64,000 nucleotides of DNA from Haliclona indistincta (Eukaryota; Porifera; Demospongiae; Haplosclerida; Chalinidae): the NCBI GenBank assembly GCA_964017065.1, contig OZ024790.1, forward strand, positions 7,119,422 through 7,183,421, read 5' to 3'. Made by a program: the position numbers and the translations under genes. The notes beneath the pieces were generated by a model. The model made no database searches and was not told the DNA's origin. It saw nothing but the letters and a program-made list of their open reading frames with translations. Shown here in pieces: positions 44,598 through 55,300 of the stretch (positions within the stretch are counted from its first letter, which is position 1; each line of letters opens with the position of its first letter).

Positions 44598-46133
44598 TTA
44601 GCTTGAAGATGGGTTGGTCCACCAGTTAGTGCTACCAGTAGTTGCACAGCAGTTTGGAAAGGGAGTACAGCCAGGCTTAGCACAAGGCTCTTCTGATTTG
44701 GAAGTTCCACGATCCATTTGAGAGACACCCCAGATCATGTTGGCTTCAAACTGTGTCTTGATTTCTTGTATTTTATTCATCACATCAGCATATTCTTTAA
44801 CATCCAGTGGATACATCTCACTAGCATCCACTACTAGGTTATACAGAAGAGGTGGATCCAGTTTGCGCAAAGAATAGTTGCCACGACATACTACGTCAGG
44901 GTAAGTATTCAGGCACAGGCCACCATGTTGATAGAAATGAGCTTTGTATTCTCTGTATCGTACAGCAAATATACCAATGTCCTCTCTTGGGTCGTCAGGA
45001 TAGTAGATATAATATTCTCTTTTACCAGGTAAGTCATTAAACAGAAAGTCTGACATGTCCTGGCCATCAATGGTCACATCAGGGAGCTTGGCATCTACTA
45101 GGCTTGCTATTGTAGGCAACATATCGATTGTCCCTGATAGATCATGGGAGCGGCTTCCTGCCTTGATCTTTCCAGGCCACCATGCAATAGCTGGCTCTCG
45201 TTGGCCTCCCTCCCATGTCGTGCCCTTGCCACATCTTAGTAGACCTCCATTGCCTCCATGTGGTCCCATGTGCAATGAAGGTCCATTGTCAGATGTAAAG
45301 AAGACAAAGGTGTTATCAGAAATGCCAGAGCTGTTAATAGTATCCATAATCTCACCAACCTGCCAATCAAGCTCACTCAGTGCATCTCCAAATATTCCAC
45401 GAATGCTAGTGTTGGTAAATCTTTTACCAGAAAACTGTGGCTTGTGAGTGTGCTGGAAGGCCATGTAAAGAAAGAAGGGATTCTTGCCAGCATTTTCCTT
45501 GATGAAGCTAGTAGCTGCTTCAGAATACTTGTCAGCCAATGTAGTGAGATCTACTGGCTGCTCTATTATATCAGTGTCTTTGTAAAGTGGGCAAGAGGGG
45601 ATCCCACCTCTACATGAAATAGCACAAGATGCATTGGGATAGAAACAAATCTTGCATGGGCACATGTCATGAGAGTAAGGTATGCCGAGGTAACTGTCAA
45701 ATCCTTGATGTGTCGGTAAGTACATGCCATCACTCCCCACACCAAGATGCCACTTTCCCACAATACCTGTCTTGTATCCCTTTGGTTTAAGCAGCTCTGC
45801 TGTGGTAGTTTCATTCAGTGGAAGGCCACCAACACTGCCGCACTTCAGCACTCCTGGATATATCCCAGATCTTGTCTGGTATCTTCCTGTTAGCAGAGCA
45901 GCTCTTGAGGGACTGCAGACAGGACTAGCTGAGTAGAACTGAGTGAGTACCATTCCTTCATTAGCCATTGCTTGAAGGTTAGGAGTTGATGAGGTAGGAT
46001 GTCCATACACTGTTAGATCGCCATATCCCAGATCATCAGCAAACAGCAGCACTATGTTAGGCTGGGCTAGTTCAACACGAGGTAACACTGCTGCAAGAAC
46101 AGCAACAACTGCTATGATCAAGATACTATCCAT
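44598..46133 (-). CDS. ARSA: Arylsulfatase A (copy 2, intact)
   Basis: Lysosomal-type arylsulfatase removing sulfate from sulfated glycans or sulfatides. I choose Met at 46133 because [23 protein letters not shown] is a signal peptide; the in-frame Met 13 codons upstream would bury it. 511 residues, intronless, close to the 507-509 of vertebrate ARSA. Metal ligands FADDLG (Asp33, Asp34), formylglycine motif [12 protein letters not shown] (Cys73), GKWHLG, HTHKPQFSG, TSDNGPS and GKGTTWEGGQREPAI are all present. The C-terminal Cys-rich tail ends STNWWTNPSSS. It is head-to-head with a PPWD1 relic and is duplicated at 41788. Its substrate could overlap with products of the sulfated-glycan cluster 3 kb away. 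Confidence 0.92.
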   Translation of the reverse strand: MDSILIIAVVAVLAAVLPRVELAQPNIVLLFADDLGYGDLTVYGHPTSSTPNLQAMANEGMVLTQFYSASPVCSPSRAALLTGRYQTRSGIYPGVLKCGSVGGLPLNETTTAELLKPKGYKTGIVGKWHLGVGSDGMYLPTHQGFDSYLGIPYSHDMCPCKICFYPNASCAISCRGGIPSCPLYKDTDIIEQPVDLTTLADKYSEAATSFIKENAGKNPFFLYMAFQHTHKPQFSGKRFTNTSIRGIFGDALSELDWQVGEIMDTINSSGISDNTFVFFTSDNGPSLHMGPHGGNGGLLRCGKGTTWEGGQREPAIAWWPGKIKAGSRSHDLSGTIDMLPTIASLVDAKLPDVTIDGQDMSDFLFNDLPGKREYYIYYPDDPREDIGIFAVRYREYKAHFYQHGGLCLNTYPDVVCRGNYSLRKLDPPLLYNLVVDASEMYPLDVKEYADVMNKIQEIKTQFEANMIWGVSQMDRGTSKSEEPCAKPGCTPFPNCCATTGSTNWWTNPSSS

Positions 46134-46480
46134 TGCAGGAGTACAGTAGCAGTACAAGTGCAGTCGAGTCACATGAGTAGATCATGAATAATCGACGTAA
46201 CTTACTACCAATTATTAAGGCGTGGTCTAAAAGCACGTGTTATGTTTTGGGCGGCCGGGAGACTTGAAAGAGCAAGTGGAAGAGCGTTAGAGGAGAAACG
46301 AAAGCGCACCGTTAGCGAGCGAGAGGAGGAGGACGATGGAACACTGGTCCGTCCTCTTCCTGTGGAGCACAGTGCTGATGATATGCAAGCAGCTAAGAAA
46401 GTGAAACGTGAGAGCTAAACCCAGTCAATCACAGCTAGAGCCCCTCTCTCTTAGGACTGCCCTACGAGAGAGTCTAACAC
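46134..46480 (+). pseudogene. ARSA/PPWD1 divergent promoter with decayed PPWD1 exons 1-2
   Basis: 46260-46417 matches PPWD1 exon 1 ([16 protein letters not shown]...[19 protein letters not shown]) but lacks its ATG. The start of exon 2 (GGACTGCCCTACGAGAGAGTCTA) follows at 46455-46477, then the homology is cut. The GCACGTG E-box of the intact promoter is kept near 46233. Confidence 0.8.
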
Positions 46481-46547
46481 AGTGATTCGCCAATAGCTCA
46501 GACAGGCTAGCATTCACAAATCAGCCTCAGTCAATGCTGATTGCTGA

Positions 46548-47210
46548 TTAAAGTGGGGTGGGGTCACTCATCAATGGCAGAACACAATAACCTGACTCAA
46601 TAGTCCTCAGCACTGCTTCTGGAGCCTCCAGCACATCTCTACAGTACTGAACATTCTGTCTCAACCTACCCTGTACAGAATCATAACATGTTTTCCCACT
46701 GGGCTGCGGGCTTACAGACTCAGCTTCCCAAGTACGCCCACACACACCTATCATACATGTATCACACACCATATCGACATCTCCACAATCATTACTAGCA
46801 CTATCCACTTCATGCTCAATGCTAACACTACATACAGCACAAAAACACACGTAGAAGGATATCGCTTCTTGCTGATCTAGTCTGGGATCTTGGGGCAAGA
46901 GCTTCTGACACACGCCCCAGTTCACCACAAGCAAAACGTGGGCCCTGTGGTCTAACAGGACGCACGGCCTGAGCATAGGACTGCGGTACAACCGGAACTG
47001 CGCGACGCAGCAACAGACCAACGGTAGATACAAGACTAGCCAGAGAAGCTTGCACGCAGGCCCTGGGGCGCTGCTGTCTATCCTCTTTTGCTGCCTTCTT
47101 CTCTGCAGCTTTCTCAGCTTTAAAAATTCATTTCTAATCGTCTCTGTCCACTGCCAGCTTCTAATAGTCGCCTGGTCTGTAATAAATTTAGGTATGAAAT
47201 AAGTAACCAA
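46548..47210 (-). mobile_element. Retroelement-derived ORF relic (DIRS-like or related)
   Basis: A 220-codon open frame ends with GKTCYDSVQGRLRQNVQYCRDVLEAPEAVLRTIESGYCVLPL. That pattern (GRL..N...W...L.A...VL..I..GY..P) is common at the start of reverse transcriptase regions of DIRS/YR-type elements in marine invertebrates. The N-terminal part is compositionally odd and its translation may be accidental. Duplicated in part at 43612. It sits where the middle of a PPWD1 copy should be. Confidence 0.45.
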
Positions 47211-47334
47211 TGCATGAAAAGGAGCGCAAATAGCGTATCACGTGACTTAGCAATACATAGGTCGCGTGTTTGAGTCCTGGCCAAGAATTTTATGGACAAA
47301 TCTTTTCTCCCAAAAGCATTTTAAAAACGCCTGG

Positions 47335-47391
47335 ACATGTAATAGAGGGTTGGACATGTAATAGAGGGTTGGACATGTAATAGAGGGTATA
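47335..47391 (+). repeat. 19-bp tandem repeat, three units
   Basis: Three near-exact units GGACATGTAATAGAGGGTT in a row. Just upstream (47261-47283) the string GGTCGCGTGTTTGAGTCC resembles a tRNA T-arm / B box, perhaps from a tRNA-derived SINE, but no A box or cloverleaf is evident. Confidence 0.6.
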
Positions 47392-47540
47392 CTGGACCAT
47401 AAAAATTTACTCCAAAAATTTTGGAACACTGGACAAAAACCTGCATGTTCTTGAAAAAGTTTGGTGGTGTTTGTAGCAGCCTCTTTAAAATGAAAAGTGA
47501 AGTTTGCTTACAGTATTATTTCTCTCTCTCTCTTCATTAG

Positions 47541-47674
47541 CCGTGGCTCGATAATAAACACACTGTGTTTGGTGGAGTGACTCGTGGAATGGAGGTCGCT
47601 CAGAAGTAAAGGTGAACCCAGAGGATGACGAACCTTATGAAGACATCAAAATCATGAACATCATTGCACATTGA
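47541..47674 (+). pseudogene. PPWD1 terminal exon relic (cyclophilin end)
   Basis: After TTCATTAG the sequence encodes PWLDNKHTVFGGVTRGMEVAQK. A frameshift/deletion follows, then VNPEDDEPYEDIKIMNIIAH-stop. These are the last strands of the peptidyl-prolyl isomerase domain of PPWD1. With the exon 1-2 relic at 46260 it shows that a full PPWD1 copy once stood here. Confidence 0.85.
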
Positions 47675-47716
47675 AATAAAGCTCCTGAGACTTGATCAAG
47701 AAATCAACAACTACTA

Positions 47717-48848
47717 GAGTAATGAACCAATAATCGGTCACCACGTATAATCGGCCACTTCGTTACAGCCAGGTAGAGGAGGAGGCGAAGCCAGCTATAC
47801 ACTGGTGTATGACTCAGTAGTAGGCCTGTACGCAACCAAAGATTCGAAGCGCTCAGTTCTTGTTTACGCGAGACACAGCCAAGAAGATGAGAGTGGCCGG
47901 AAAATGCAAATATCGGTCGAAAGTGTCAGTTTTCGGACAACTAGCCCGTACTCTGCTGCTTCAAAGAACGAGAGCACAACTTCTTCATATAATGCAAGTG
48001 TTACCTTCGTTCAATAATCACAGCCAACATCTACGGCCCAGCTCAACTCAAAGCTAGTCTACAAGCAGCATGAAACTGGGCGGTGCCAATGATCAATAAT
48101 CGGCATTTATTTTCAATGATTTAATACAATAATCGTCTTTTATAAAGTTTTCTCGTTGTTCAAGACTACTACGTGTTAAAATACAATCGTCTGCAGTCAA
48201 CAGATACATTTGGTTATAAAACTAATAATTCCAATTTTATCACGCCTGTTTTCACATGTCACGGACACATACATGCTGCTTGGACAACTTTTATTATGGC
48301 CACGACGCCTGAATACAGGTCTGATAAAATATAGAATTAGTTTTACAAGTAAACGTTATACCTGTTGACAGCAGACGATTGTATTTTAACACGTAGAAGT
48401 CTTGAACAATGAGAAAACTTTATAAAAGACGATTATTGTATTAAATCATTGAAAATAAATGCCGATTATTGATCATTGGCACCGCCCAGTTTCATGCTGC
48501 TTGTAGACTAGCTTTGAGTTGAGCTGGGCCGTAGATGTTGGCTGTGATTATTGAACGAAGGTAACACTTGCATTATATGAAGAAGTTGTGCTCTTGTTCT
48601 TTGAAGCAGCAGAGTACGGGCTAGTTGTCCGAAAACTGACACTTTCGACCGATATTTGCATTTTCCGGCCACTCTCATCTTCTTGGCTGTGTCTCGCGTA
48701 AACAAGAACTGAGCGCTTCGAATCTTTGGTTGCGTACAGGCCTACTACTGAGTCATACACCAGTGTATAGCTGACTTCGCCTCCTCCTCTACCTGGCTGT
48801 AACGAAGTGGCCGATTATACGTGGTGACCGATTATTGGTTCATTACTC
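47717..48848. mobile_element. 1.13 kb fold-back (palindromic) element
   Basis: Starts GAGTAATGAACCAATAATCGG and ends with its reverse complement, each flanked by TA. The two arms of roughly 540 bp are nearly perfect inverted copies: the same 70- and 65-codon open frames appear at 47805 (+) and 48760 (-). The loop near 48270 is small. No transposase is present, so it is non-autonomous. Single-stranded it would form one huge hairpin. Confidence 0.85.
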
Positions 48849-49026
48849 TACTGATACAGTCACTATTTTTACAAATCTTTGTTTATGTTTAAATGAAACA
48901 CTTACAGTTCCTGCCCACGGTACTCTAAACTGACTACACACACACTTGCAAATATTTTGCCTGTAGAATAGGGTGGGGCTAATTTGAGAATGGGACTGAG
49001 TCTAGTATATTACAGCTGAGCGAGCA

Positions 49027-50868
49027 ATGGTGGAGGCAGTGGTGGTGGTTTGCAAAGAGACCGATTCTATCGACGTCGTAGTAAGAACACTCGAGAGCGT
49101 TTCTCGAGAAATTTGTAAAGCAAAGGTAGTTGCCTGGTGCGTCAGCTGCCCATCTTTGTCCACTTCGCTGGAAGCATGGAGGCGAAACAATCTGACCGTG
49201 AAAATGGATATAGTCTGCGTCGATACCACTCCTCTCCAATCCAATCTAACACTGCTACTGTCGCGTTGCACCGCAAATCATATTCTCCTATGTTCATGTG
49301 GGACCATATTGAAGGATAAGTGCAGACAGTTTCTCGAGCAGAAGATGAAGGAATACGAACAAACAACGATCATTACGTCATCTGGAATACGTGTTTTTCC
49401 ACATTTGAAACTAGAGTCTGCACCTCTTCAGATGTTAGAAGGAGTCCACTGGAAAAGATACGATGGCAGCAAAACCGATCGTGCTGTTCACGTCTTCTGC
49501 CCTGAATTCTGTGTTGTAAGCTGTGATACTCTGGCGAGGCTATCCAAGCATTACGATCCGGTGTTGAGTAAGTGTGGCTCTCTTTGGCTGTCATCCATTG
49601 CTTCTAGTTTAGGGATACCGATATGGAAAATTCAAACTGCTGGCTTCGTTGAGTTTGATCAATTGTCACAGTGTTCAAATAGCCCATTATCTTTGGTCGT
49701 TGGACAGAGTGCAGAGCTTTTTGAAAAATTCTATTTGCACATGTTTGATTCAAACTGGCCGGCGGGAGTTTTTTATCCAGTCTGGAAAGGCAAAACGTTG
49801 GTGCAAAACTGCTCTCAACCTCAAACCATATGGGATGAAGGCTTTGGAGGTGTGAACATGTCAATTGAGCCTGCCAGCGAGCTTGACTTTGCTGCCATAG
49901 CTAGTCATGGTGTCACGGTGATACGAGTGGGTGCTGTGTGTGATGCCAAGGACATGGCCTTCTTGTTGAGCCAACATGCAGTGTGTTCGAACGATGACAG
50001 GACTCATCTTGCCAAAGTGGTGCCGCGATTGCGCAGTGCAATCAAAGCTGCTAGCAGCTACGGTCTCAAAATTTTGATTACCCTTGCTGATTTGCCTGGA
50101 TGCCCCTTTCACTCCAGAGATCCTGGTGATTTTTGGAACTCTTCTACGGTCCGATTGCGAGTTGCAGAATTCTGGGGCCACCTTGCTGAAGCTCTTGCTG
50201 ACTTATCCAACATCATTATGGGATATGACCTCATTAATGAGCCATACACTTTAGAAGACAAAGAATTTGCTTTTTTTGATGATTTTCGTTTGGAACATTC
50301 GAAGGAGCTGCAGGAATTCTACACCATGGCTCTGACCAGGATAAGATCAGTCAACAGGGAGATAATGGTTGTATTGACAGGTTTGTGGTGGGGCAGTCCT
50401 ATAGGTATTGATAGCCTTACTCCTCTACCCGATCCAAATACTGCATACTCTGTTCATGTGTATGTCCCACCAGATTATATAAAATCTCGGGGGAAAAATA
50501 CTACCATATCTTATCCTGGAGACGTTCGAAAATGGGAAAAATGTCCTTACGACACTGTCGATGTCAATTATTCGTTTATTTACAACTTACTCAAAGACAG
50601 AGTTTGGCGATGGCAGGAAAAACACAAAGTACCATCCAGTCGCATTCTTGTTGCTGAATTTGGAATATGCAGAGAGATATCTGGTGCACCTCAGTATCTT
50701 CACGACCTTGTTAAAATTTTCTCCGAATTTCGCTGGAGCTGGCTGGTCTTCTCGTACAGAGATGAGGAGTGGGATGCTCTTGATTACGAGTTGGGACAAA
50801 ATAAGGATAACATGCTTGATCGTTCCCCCACAGACCTGTTTCTCACTGTTGCAAAGCACTTTCATTGA
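49027..50868 (+). CDS. Fusion of a GT2-like domain and a GH5-like glycoside hydrolase domain
   Basis: Intronless, 613 residues, start MVEAVVVVCKETDSIDVVVRTLESV. Residues 1-240 resemble a family 2 glycosyltransferase fold, but the usual DxD position reads LLCSCGTILKD, so it is probably degenerate. Residues 265-613 look like a cellulase-type (beta/alpha)8 barrel: VTVIRVGA, MGYDLINEPYT with the acid/base Glu405 of the NEP motif, YSVHVYVPP (His477, Tyr479), ILVAEFGI with the nucleophile Glu544, and WSWLVFSYRDEEWDALDY. Both catalytic Glu are kept, so hydrolase or transglycosylase activity is plausible. No signal peptide, so cytosolic unless the start is wrong. Lack of introns and family membership point to bacterial origin, by inference. 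It is convergent with the aminotransferase gene. Confidence 0.8.
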   Translation: MVEAVVVVCKETDSIDVVVRTLESVSREICKAKVVAWCVSCPSLSTSLEAWRRNNLTVKMDIVCVDTTPLQSNLTLLLSRCTANHILLCSCGTILKDKCRQFLEQKMKEYEQTTIITSSGIRVFPHLKLESAPLQMLEGVHWKRYDGSKTDRAVHVFCPEFCVVSCDTLARLSKHYDPVLSKCGSLWLSSIASSLGIPIWKIQTAGFVEFDQLSQCSNSPLSLVVGQSAELFEKFYLHMFDSNWPAGVFYPVWKGKTLVQNCSQPQTIWDEGFGGVNMSIEPASELDFAAIASHGVTVIRVGAVCDAKDMAFLLSQHAVCSNDDRTHLAKVVPRLRSAIKAASSYGLKILITLADLPGCPFHSRDPGDFWNSSTVRLRVAEFWGHLAEALADLSNIIMGYDLINEPYTLEDKEFAFFDDFRLEHSKELQEFYTMALTRIRSVNREIMVVLTGLWWGSPIGIDSLTPLPDPNTAYSVHVYVPPDYIKSRGKNTTISYPGDVRKWEKCPYDTVDVNYSFIYNLLKDRVWRWQEKHKVPSSRILVAEFGICREISGAPQYLHDLVKIFSEFRWSWLVFSYRDEEWDALDYELGQNKDNMLDRSPTDLFLTVAKHFH

Positions 50869-50977
50869 TGTCATTTTATGTTCTATTACTATTCAAATCT
50901 ATTCAAATAATCTATTCTATTCAATAAAATCTATTCACACAAATAAGTTCAATAGTCCTAGCTACAATTATCGTTTC

Positions 50978-52183
50978 TTATTCATAGGAATCTGGATCAC
51001 AAATCATAGCCTCTCTTAAGCAGGTTGAAACAAAATCAATATCCTCATCTTTCATACCATAAAACGTAGGCAGGTAAAATCCGCATGAGCCCAAATATTC
51101 AGCATTTGGCAGCGTCTCGGGATCCATTGTAGGCTGTCGAGCAATTGTCATCGGCTGAAGGTGTAGCGGAAAGAAAAAATCCCTCGTCTCTATCCCCTTG
51201 CTAGCAAGCTTTCCTCTAACTCGAGTTCTCACTGCCTTTGAAGTCACAAGCACTCCAAACACCCAAGGTGCATCTCTGCCAAATTCATTTCTTGGCATTA
51301 GCTGCAATCCACAAACATCCTGCAATGCTTCACGATATTTGTTGCCAATTCTTGTGCGATCACTCATTACTTCAGGAAGCTTACTCACTGCGGGTGATAC
51401 AAATGCTGCCTGCAAGCCTGACATCTTGTAGTTTCCAGAGTGCTCATAATGAACGAAGTGGAATTTCTTTGTGAACCCGTGATTCACATAACTTTCTGCA
51501 TTGTCTTTTAAATCTCTTGAGCCCAACAGAAACCCACCATCTCCCGATGTTATAGCTTTGTTAGCATAAAGACTGGCACAAGAAAAATCCCCAAAAGTGC
51601 CCACCAGCCTACCATTGTAGTCTGCACCAATGGCTTCTGCAATATCTTCTATGAATACTATTTGCTTCGATTTGCAGAACTGTTGTATCTTTGTGCAATC
51701 AGCGGGCACGCCGTACGTATGGCAGACTATTAGGGCGCTAACACGAGTGCATTTATTTGCCTTTTCTTCATACTCGACAACTGAAGGATTAAATTTTCCA
51801 CCGGGAGCACAGTCCACAAACACCGGCTTTGCCCCAACCGTTAAAACTGCATTCAACACGGCAGCCATAGTGAGCGAAGGAATTAACACTTCATCTCCCT
51901 CTCCTACGTTAGCCAATCTCAAAGCCAACACCAGTGCAGAGTATCCACTGCTGCACGCTTTGGCAAACCTCACTCCAAAGAACTGCTTCAAATTCTCCTC
52001 AAACTCGGCGACAATAGATGTAGCAGATGAAATTTTTGCTTCGTCTATAGCTCTTAGGACGTTTTCTTTAGAGCCTGGAGCAATGTAGGGGAATGAGACG
52101 TGGAGCCTAAATCCAGCAAGTGGTGCTGCCGGCTCTGCGTCTGGTAGCAAATCCTTCACCCTTTCCGACAACAATTTGTCCAT
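50978..52183 (-). CDS. DegT/DnrJ/EryC1/StrS-type sugar aminotransferase
   Basis: Intronless, 401 residues. This PLP family makes amino sugars on nucleotide-linked keto-sugars. Seen: FFGVRFAKACSSGYSALVLALRLANVGEGDEVLIPSLTM (substrate/cofactor loop), VFVDC, IEDIAEAIGADYNGRLVGTFGDFSCASLYANKAITSGDGGFLL with Asp180 (pyridine N contact) and Lys209 (Schiff base), YVNHGF and KMSGLQAAFVSPAVSKL. A short N-terminal extension (1-28) precedes the fold. The usual His after EDxA is replaced by Glu (EDIAEA). Rare in animals and common in bacteria. It is head-to-head with the glycosyltransferase gene (151 bp) and most likely supplies an amino sugar donor to it. Confidence 0.88.
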   Translation of the reverse strand: MDKLLSERVKDLLPDAEPAAPLAGFRLHVSFPYIAPGSKENVLRAIDEAKISSATSIVAEFEENLKQFFGVRFAKACSSGYSALVLALRLANVGEGDEVLIPSLTMAAVLNAVLTVGAKPVFVDCAPGGKFNPSVVEYEEKANKCTRVSALIVCHTYGVPADCTKIQQFCKSKQIVFIEDIAEAIGADYNGRLVGTFGDFSCASLYANKAITSGDGGFLLGSRDLKDNAESYVNHGFTKKFHFVHYEHSGNYKMSGLQAAFVSPAVSKLPEVMSDRTRIGNKYREALQDVCGLQLMPRNEFGRDAPWVFGVLVTSKAVRTRVRGKLASKGIETRDFFFPLHLQPMTIARQPTMDPETLPNAEYLGSCGFYLPTFYGMKDEDIDFVSTCLREAMICDPDSYE

Positions 52184-52334
52184 CGCTATCGCAAGAATAA
52201 GGGGGTGAATGCGATTTGCGATTTTGCATAAAAATAAAAGTGGGTGGAGCTAGACCGCCACGAGGTCGAGATCTACATGTAGTTGGGCGAGGAGATCTAG
52301 GACGATAGGAGCGCAAGTATCACCGTCTTGGCTC
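52184..52334. promoter_or_regulatory. Divergent promoter aminotransferase / glycosyltransferase
   Basis: 151 bp between opposite ATGs, so the two genes are probably co-expressed. Contains a CGAGATCTACATGTAGTTGG palindrome-like segment and no obvious TATA box. Confidence 0.5.
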
Positions 52335-55300
52335 ATGCAAGTCATGGAATCCTCCATACCTCGCTCACTCTGCTACCGTCACAAAATAAGATTCGAAGAC
52401 AGTCCAACATACTGGGAACATCACCGTGGCGGGTGGGCGTATGCTTTCGATACCCTCAGGCAGCTCCAAGCACCAGATGGAGTCCTCTGCATCAGTGCAG
52501 TGGAAGAGTTGATTGTTAACGACATAGCCATCAAGGAACCGTGGGTTGGGTTTCTCCATCAAGTTCCTCGCAACACCTACAAGTGGTATCCTGATCTTGA
52601 ACGTCTGGTTGCTAACGAACACTTCCTCGAGTCCCTGCCATTCTGTCGAGGTCTGTTCGTACTAACAAATACTCTGAAGCAATATCTTGTCGAAAACATC
52701 AGTGCCTCGGTACCAGTGGTAAGCTTGCTTTATCCCTTTACTCCGTTTGGTGATAATATGTTCAGCTGGGATGCATTTGGTAGTGTCTCGCCCAAAAGGG
52801 TGCTCTTTATTGGTGAATTCCTCCGCAATTACCAAGCATTATATGACCTGAAGGTGCCAGAAGGGTTTCAGAAATGCCTAATCAAGCCGCCCGACGTGAA
52901 TTTTGATAATCTTCTTGATTGTAACAAGCAGCGCATTAAAATAAAGGACAATAACAGTGTTCATCTAATCTCTGATCGAATATCTGATGATGAATATGAC
53001 AGTATGCTCAGCTCAAGTATTATTTTTCTCAACTTTTTCGATGCTGCTGCTAGCACGACTGCTATAGAATGCATAGGCAGGAACACACCTTTGATAGTGA
53101 ACAGGCTTCCTGCTTTAGAAGAGTATCTGGGAAAGGAATATCCTCTCTTCTATGAAACACTAGAAGATGCTGCTGACTTATTGTTAGACAAAGAGTTGCT
53201 GCTAAAAGCGTCCCAGTACTTGATGAAACTTCCTATAAAGAATAAACTCACTCGGGAGTATTTTCTGATGAGATTTGCTAGTTCGTCAATATATCGTTCA
53301 CTTCCACTTCCTCCAAGTCAGGCAAGCGACGCCACTCAGACGAAGTTTCCAAAATTCGACATGACCATTGTAATATGCTCGTACAAGAGAGTCTACAATC
53401 TGCAGCACTTGCTGGAGTGTTTCAAGAATCAAGATTACAGTGGTACATTCGAGATCATTCTGTGGAACAACAATGACAAAACCCAGGAAGAAGTGGCCAA
53501 GATCTCTGCTCCATATACACAAGATTTGAACATTCGACTAATCCAGTCATCACAAAACTATTACTGCATTGTGAGGCTTGCTGTAGCGAAGATCATGCAG
53601 AGCGACATTCTCCTTATCTGTGATGATGATGTTGTACCGAAGCCAAACTATCTGTCGACCTTCATGAAGAAGTACCAAGAGTATGGTCCCAGGGTGGTGC
53701 TATGTTGTCGTGGACATGTTTTTGCTCAGCATTCATTGAACGATGAAGAACCACACCGATTTTGGGAGGATTACGAGTATATGAAGTTTTACGATGAGAA
53801 AGAACAGGATAGACAGGTAATAAATTTGTTGTCTACTTTCCTTCTCTTCACCCATGCATGCTATAGGAGCAAGTGAGCATATGTCTCTCACACCACCAGA
53901 TATACAGGCACACAGACTTTAATTTTTCCATATACTGACTACAGTTAATGTACTATGGGCATTGCATGAGAGCGACCAGAAAACGCACTACTCAGGGCCA
54001 ACTAACGTCTGGAAAGCTTAATTAGACTTGGAAACATGCTCTAGAGACTGTATGCATAGCGCTCACACATGCGTATATTTTCCCTCGACGATCGTCAGCA
54101 CTCCAATTTTTGTAATACATTTGTATGTTAATTTCAAAATTTCTTACTACATACATGTATATAGTTTTAAAACAAAATTTGTGCCATTGTACCCAGTTCA
54201 CGGCTTTGGATAGAATTGCTTGTTTTAGCTCTGGTAGACACATGCATATTCCCCCCAGTTTTTGTCCCCATGCGTGATTAGAAAAGTAAATTTCACTGTT
54301 ATTCAGTTTTATCATAGTTTTGTTGCTTCAACAATCAACCACTGTGCTCTTAGCTATCTTGTTGTGGTTGTGTAGATGACTGTTACAACATCATGGCATA
54401 TAATATGTATATAAACTGTACATGTTCAAAATGTATTTTTATTTTCTGACCATGATCTCATTATGGGAATAAAATTCGTAAAAAAATCCTGACTAGTGGA
54501 AGTGTTGCTTCAACAAAGTTGCCTAGTTCATGTGCACTCACTTTTGTTCCATATTGTATCTGTAGTCTTTGTCCTCAGTAAATCGCATGCCCAGCTTCAA
54601 CTTGTTATGACATGTACAATGACAGGTTTATCTGCTGGACTACTGGACTCATGAATAATGTAATTGTCAGCATACGAGGACAGAATGTACTGTCACATGC
54701 ACTGTCCATGCAAACCATCTGCTTAGGTGGAGCCTGCACGATGCACTTGATTTGTAAGTTTGACATCTTCAAAGTGCACAAGCCATTAATAATACTGAAT
54801 TTTGAATGATTTACAAACCCCAATGAAATTACCCACTACAATTTAGTGTTGTAAAAGTGATGAGGTTTAATTTATTGTTAAAGAACACTGTCATTGTTTT
54901 TTAAAGTTATAGTTATTGCAACACTATACACTACATACACTCATCAATATCTGATCATCTGTTTTAGTTAAAGCCTGATTTTATAGGTCTATAAAAGTCT
55001 AATGGTTCTCTTGTGCACCAAAGAAGACACTCTAGCTCTTCCTGTGTGTAGCTAACTGTAATTTGTGAGAGGAGCCATAAAGGGAAGGAGTGGCCAACTC
55101 CCAAGGATTGGTCAAACCATCCTCTATCAAAGTCAGATATACCTTGAAACTACATGTATCCACCCACCATTTCCTTGCCTAGTACAGCCTGCTATGAAAA
55201 CAACTTGATAACAGACTTATCATAGAGGATGGTTACACTAGTTAGCCGCTCCTTCCCTTCCCTCTTGTTTATGAAAAGTGTGCAATGTGCAATGTACAAT

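Noticed and set aside
46548..47210. 220-codon ORF as a host gene
   Set aside because: Its end matches a reverse-transcriptase-region pattern, it is partly duplicated with ARSA, and it replaces the middle of a PPWD1 copy; better seen as a retroelement relic.
47255..47290. tRNA gene or tRNA-derived SINE
   Set aside because: Only a T-arm-like string is present; no A box, acceptor stem or second copy found in the window.
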